15,090 bases of DNA. Source: CAZUNB01 sp964622235 (GTDB taxonomy: Bacteria > Patescibacteriota > Saccharimonadia > Saccharimonadales > JAGPDM01). Under the pieces are notes generated by a model, which worked only from the letters and a program-made list of their open reading frames with translations, was not told the DNA's origin and did not search any database. The stretch spans positions 1-15,090 of the forward strand of contig CAZUNB010000028.1 of the NCBI GenBank assembly GCA_964622235.1. The letters run 5' to 3'. Positions within the stretch are counted from its first letter, which is position 1. Each line of letters opens with the position of its first letter. This document shows positions 14,788 to 15,090 of this stretch, one piece after another. A program made the position numbers and the translations under genes.

Positions 14788-15090
14788 ATGACAGATTTTG
14801 ATAGAAGTAAACCACATGTAAACGTAGGTACAATGGGTCACGTTGACCATGGTAAGACTACTTTGACAGCTGCAATCACAGCAACACTAGCCGCACGGCT
14901 TCCAAGCGATATCAATGTTAAAGTAGCATACGATCAGATTGACAATGCTCCAGAGGAAAAAGCTCGTGGAATCACGATTGCTACCTCTCACCAAGAGTAT
15001 GAAAGTAAGATTCGTCACTATGCTCACGTCGACATGCCGGGACACGCTGACTACGTTAAGAACATGATTACAGGTGCTGCTCAAATGGAC
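14788..15090 (+). CDS. tuf: Elongation factor Tu, 5' part (runs off the window)
   Basis: EF-Tu delivers aminoacyl-tRNA to the ribosome as a GTP complex. The 101 visible residues cover the start of the G domain: GHVDHGKT (17-24), switch I with ARGITIATSHQEYE (59-71, normally INTSH, so Ala65 replaces Asn) and DMPGH (82-86, where most bacteria have DCPGH, so Met83 replaces Cys81 of E. coli). The following HADYVKNMITGAAQMD is canonical. The stop is outside the window. A strong AAAGGAG ribosome-binding site (14776-14782) lies 5 bases before the ATG. The gene follows fusA as in the classic str operon but has a good promoter of its own, allowing EF-Tu to be made in excess. Confidence 0.97.
   Translation, partial: MTDFDRSKPHVNVGTMGHVDHGKTTLTAAITATLAARLPSDINVKVAYDQIDNAPEEKARGITIATSHQEYESKIRHYAHVDMPGHADYVKNMITGAAQMD

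Overview
The window looks like a contig from a small-genome bacterium of the Candidate Phyla Radiation (Patescibacteria), most likely a Saccharibacteria (TM7) relative. That placement is an inference. It rests on the moderately AT-rich composition, the divergence of otherwise universal proteins, a beta' subunit with coiled-coil and active-site peculiarities, and a str operon fused directly behind rpoBC. The standard bacterial code fits: thousands of codons in rpoB, rpoC and fusA contain no in-frame TGA.

Left part (1-3600). A minus-strand gene resembling isopenicillin-N-synthase-type 2OG-Fe(II) oxygenases stops just before its expected distal metal ligand, close to the window edge. It is divergent from tig (trigger factor), which is followed by clpP (ClpP protease) and an unrecognised two-helix membrane protein. 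Three genes here (the oxygenase, tig, clpP) have a -35/-10 promoter with a 17-base spacer whose -10 box ends exactly 9 bases before an ATG, which points to leaderless mRNAs. The clpP promoter also carries a CIRCE-like HrcA operator, so trigger factor and ClpP make up a protein-quality-control pair with one member probably heat-shock controlled.

Middle part (3570-11159). A probable promoter and a leader with two hairpins that share a loop motif precede rpoB. rpoB and rpoC overlap by one base and encode the beta and beta' subunits of RNA polymerase. The beta' protein lacks the cysteines of both canonical zinc sites, has an Asp in place of the trigger-loop Arg, and carries a coiled-coil insertion. 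The beta protein ends in a long acidic tail and has Tyr for His in its most conserved active-site motif. rplJ and rplL, often found upstream of rpoB, are absent here.

Right part (11176-15090). This is the str operon: rpsL, rpsG, a small unrecognised Cys-containing gene, fusA and the start of tuf. rpsL differs from the sensitive consensus at both streptomycin-resistance positions. The rpsL-rpsG spacer holds a GNRA-capped hairpin where S7 represses in E. coli. rpsG is interrupted by 39 N that do not represent the true gap length. tuf has its own promoter after fusA. Together the right two thirds supply transcription and translation core machinery (RNAP, S12, S7, EF-G, EF-Tu). No tRNA, rRNA, CRISPR or mobile element is visible, and no gene-free stretch exceeds 300 bases.
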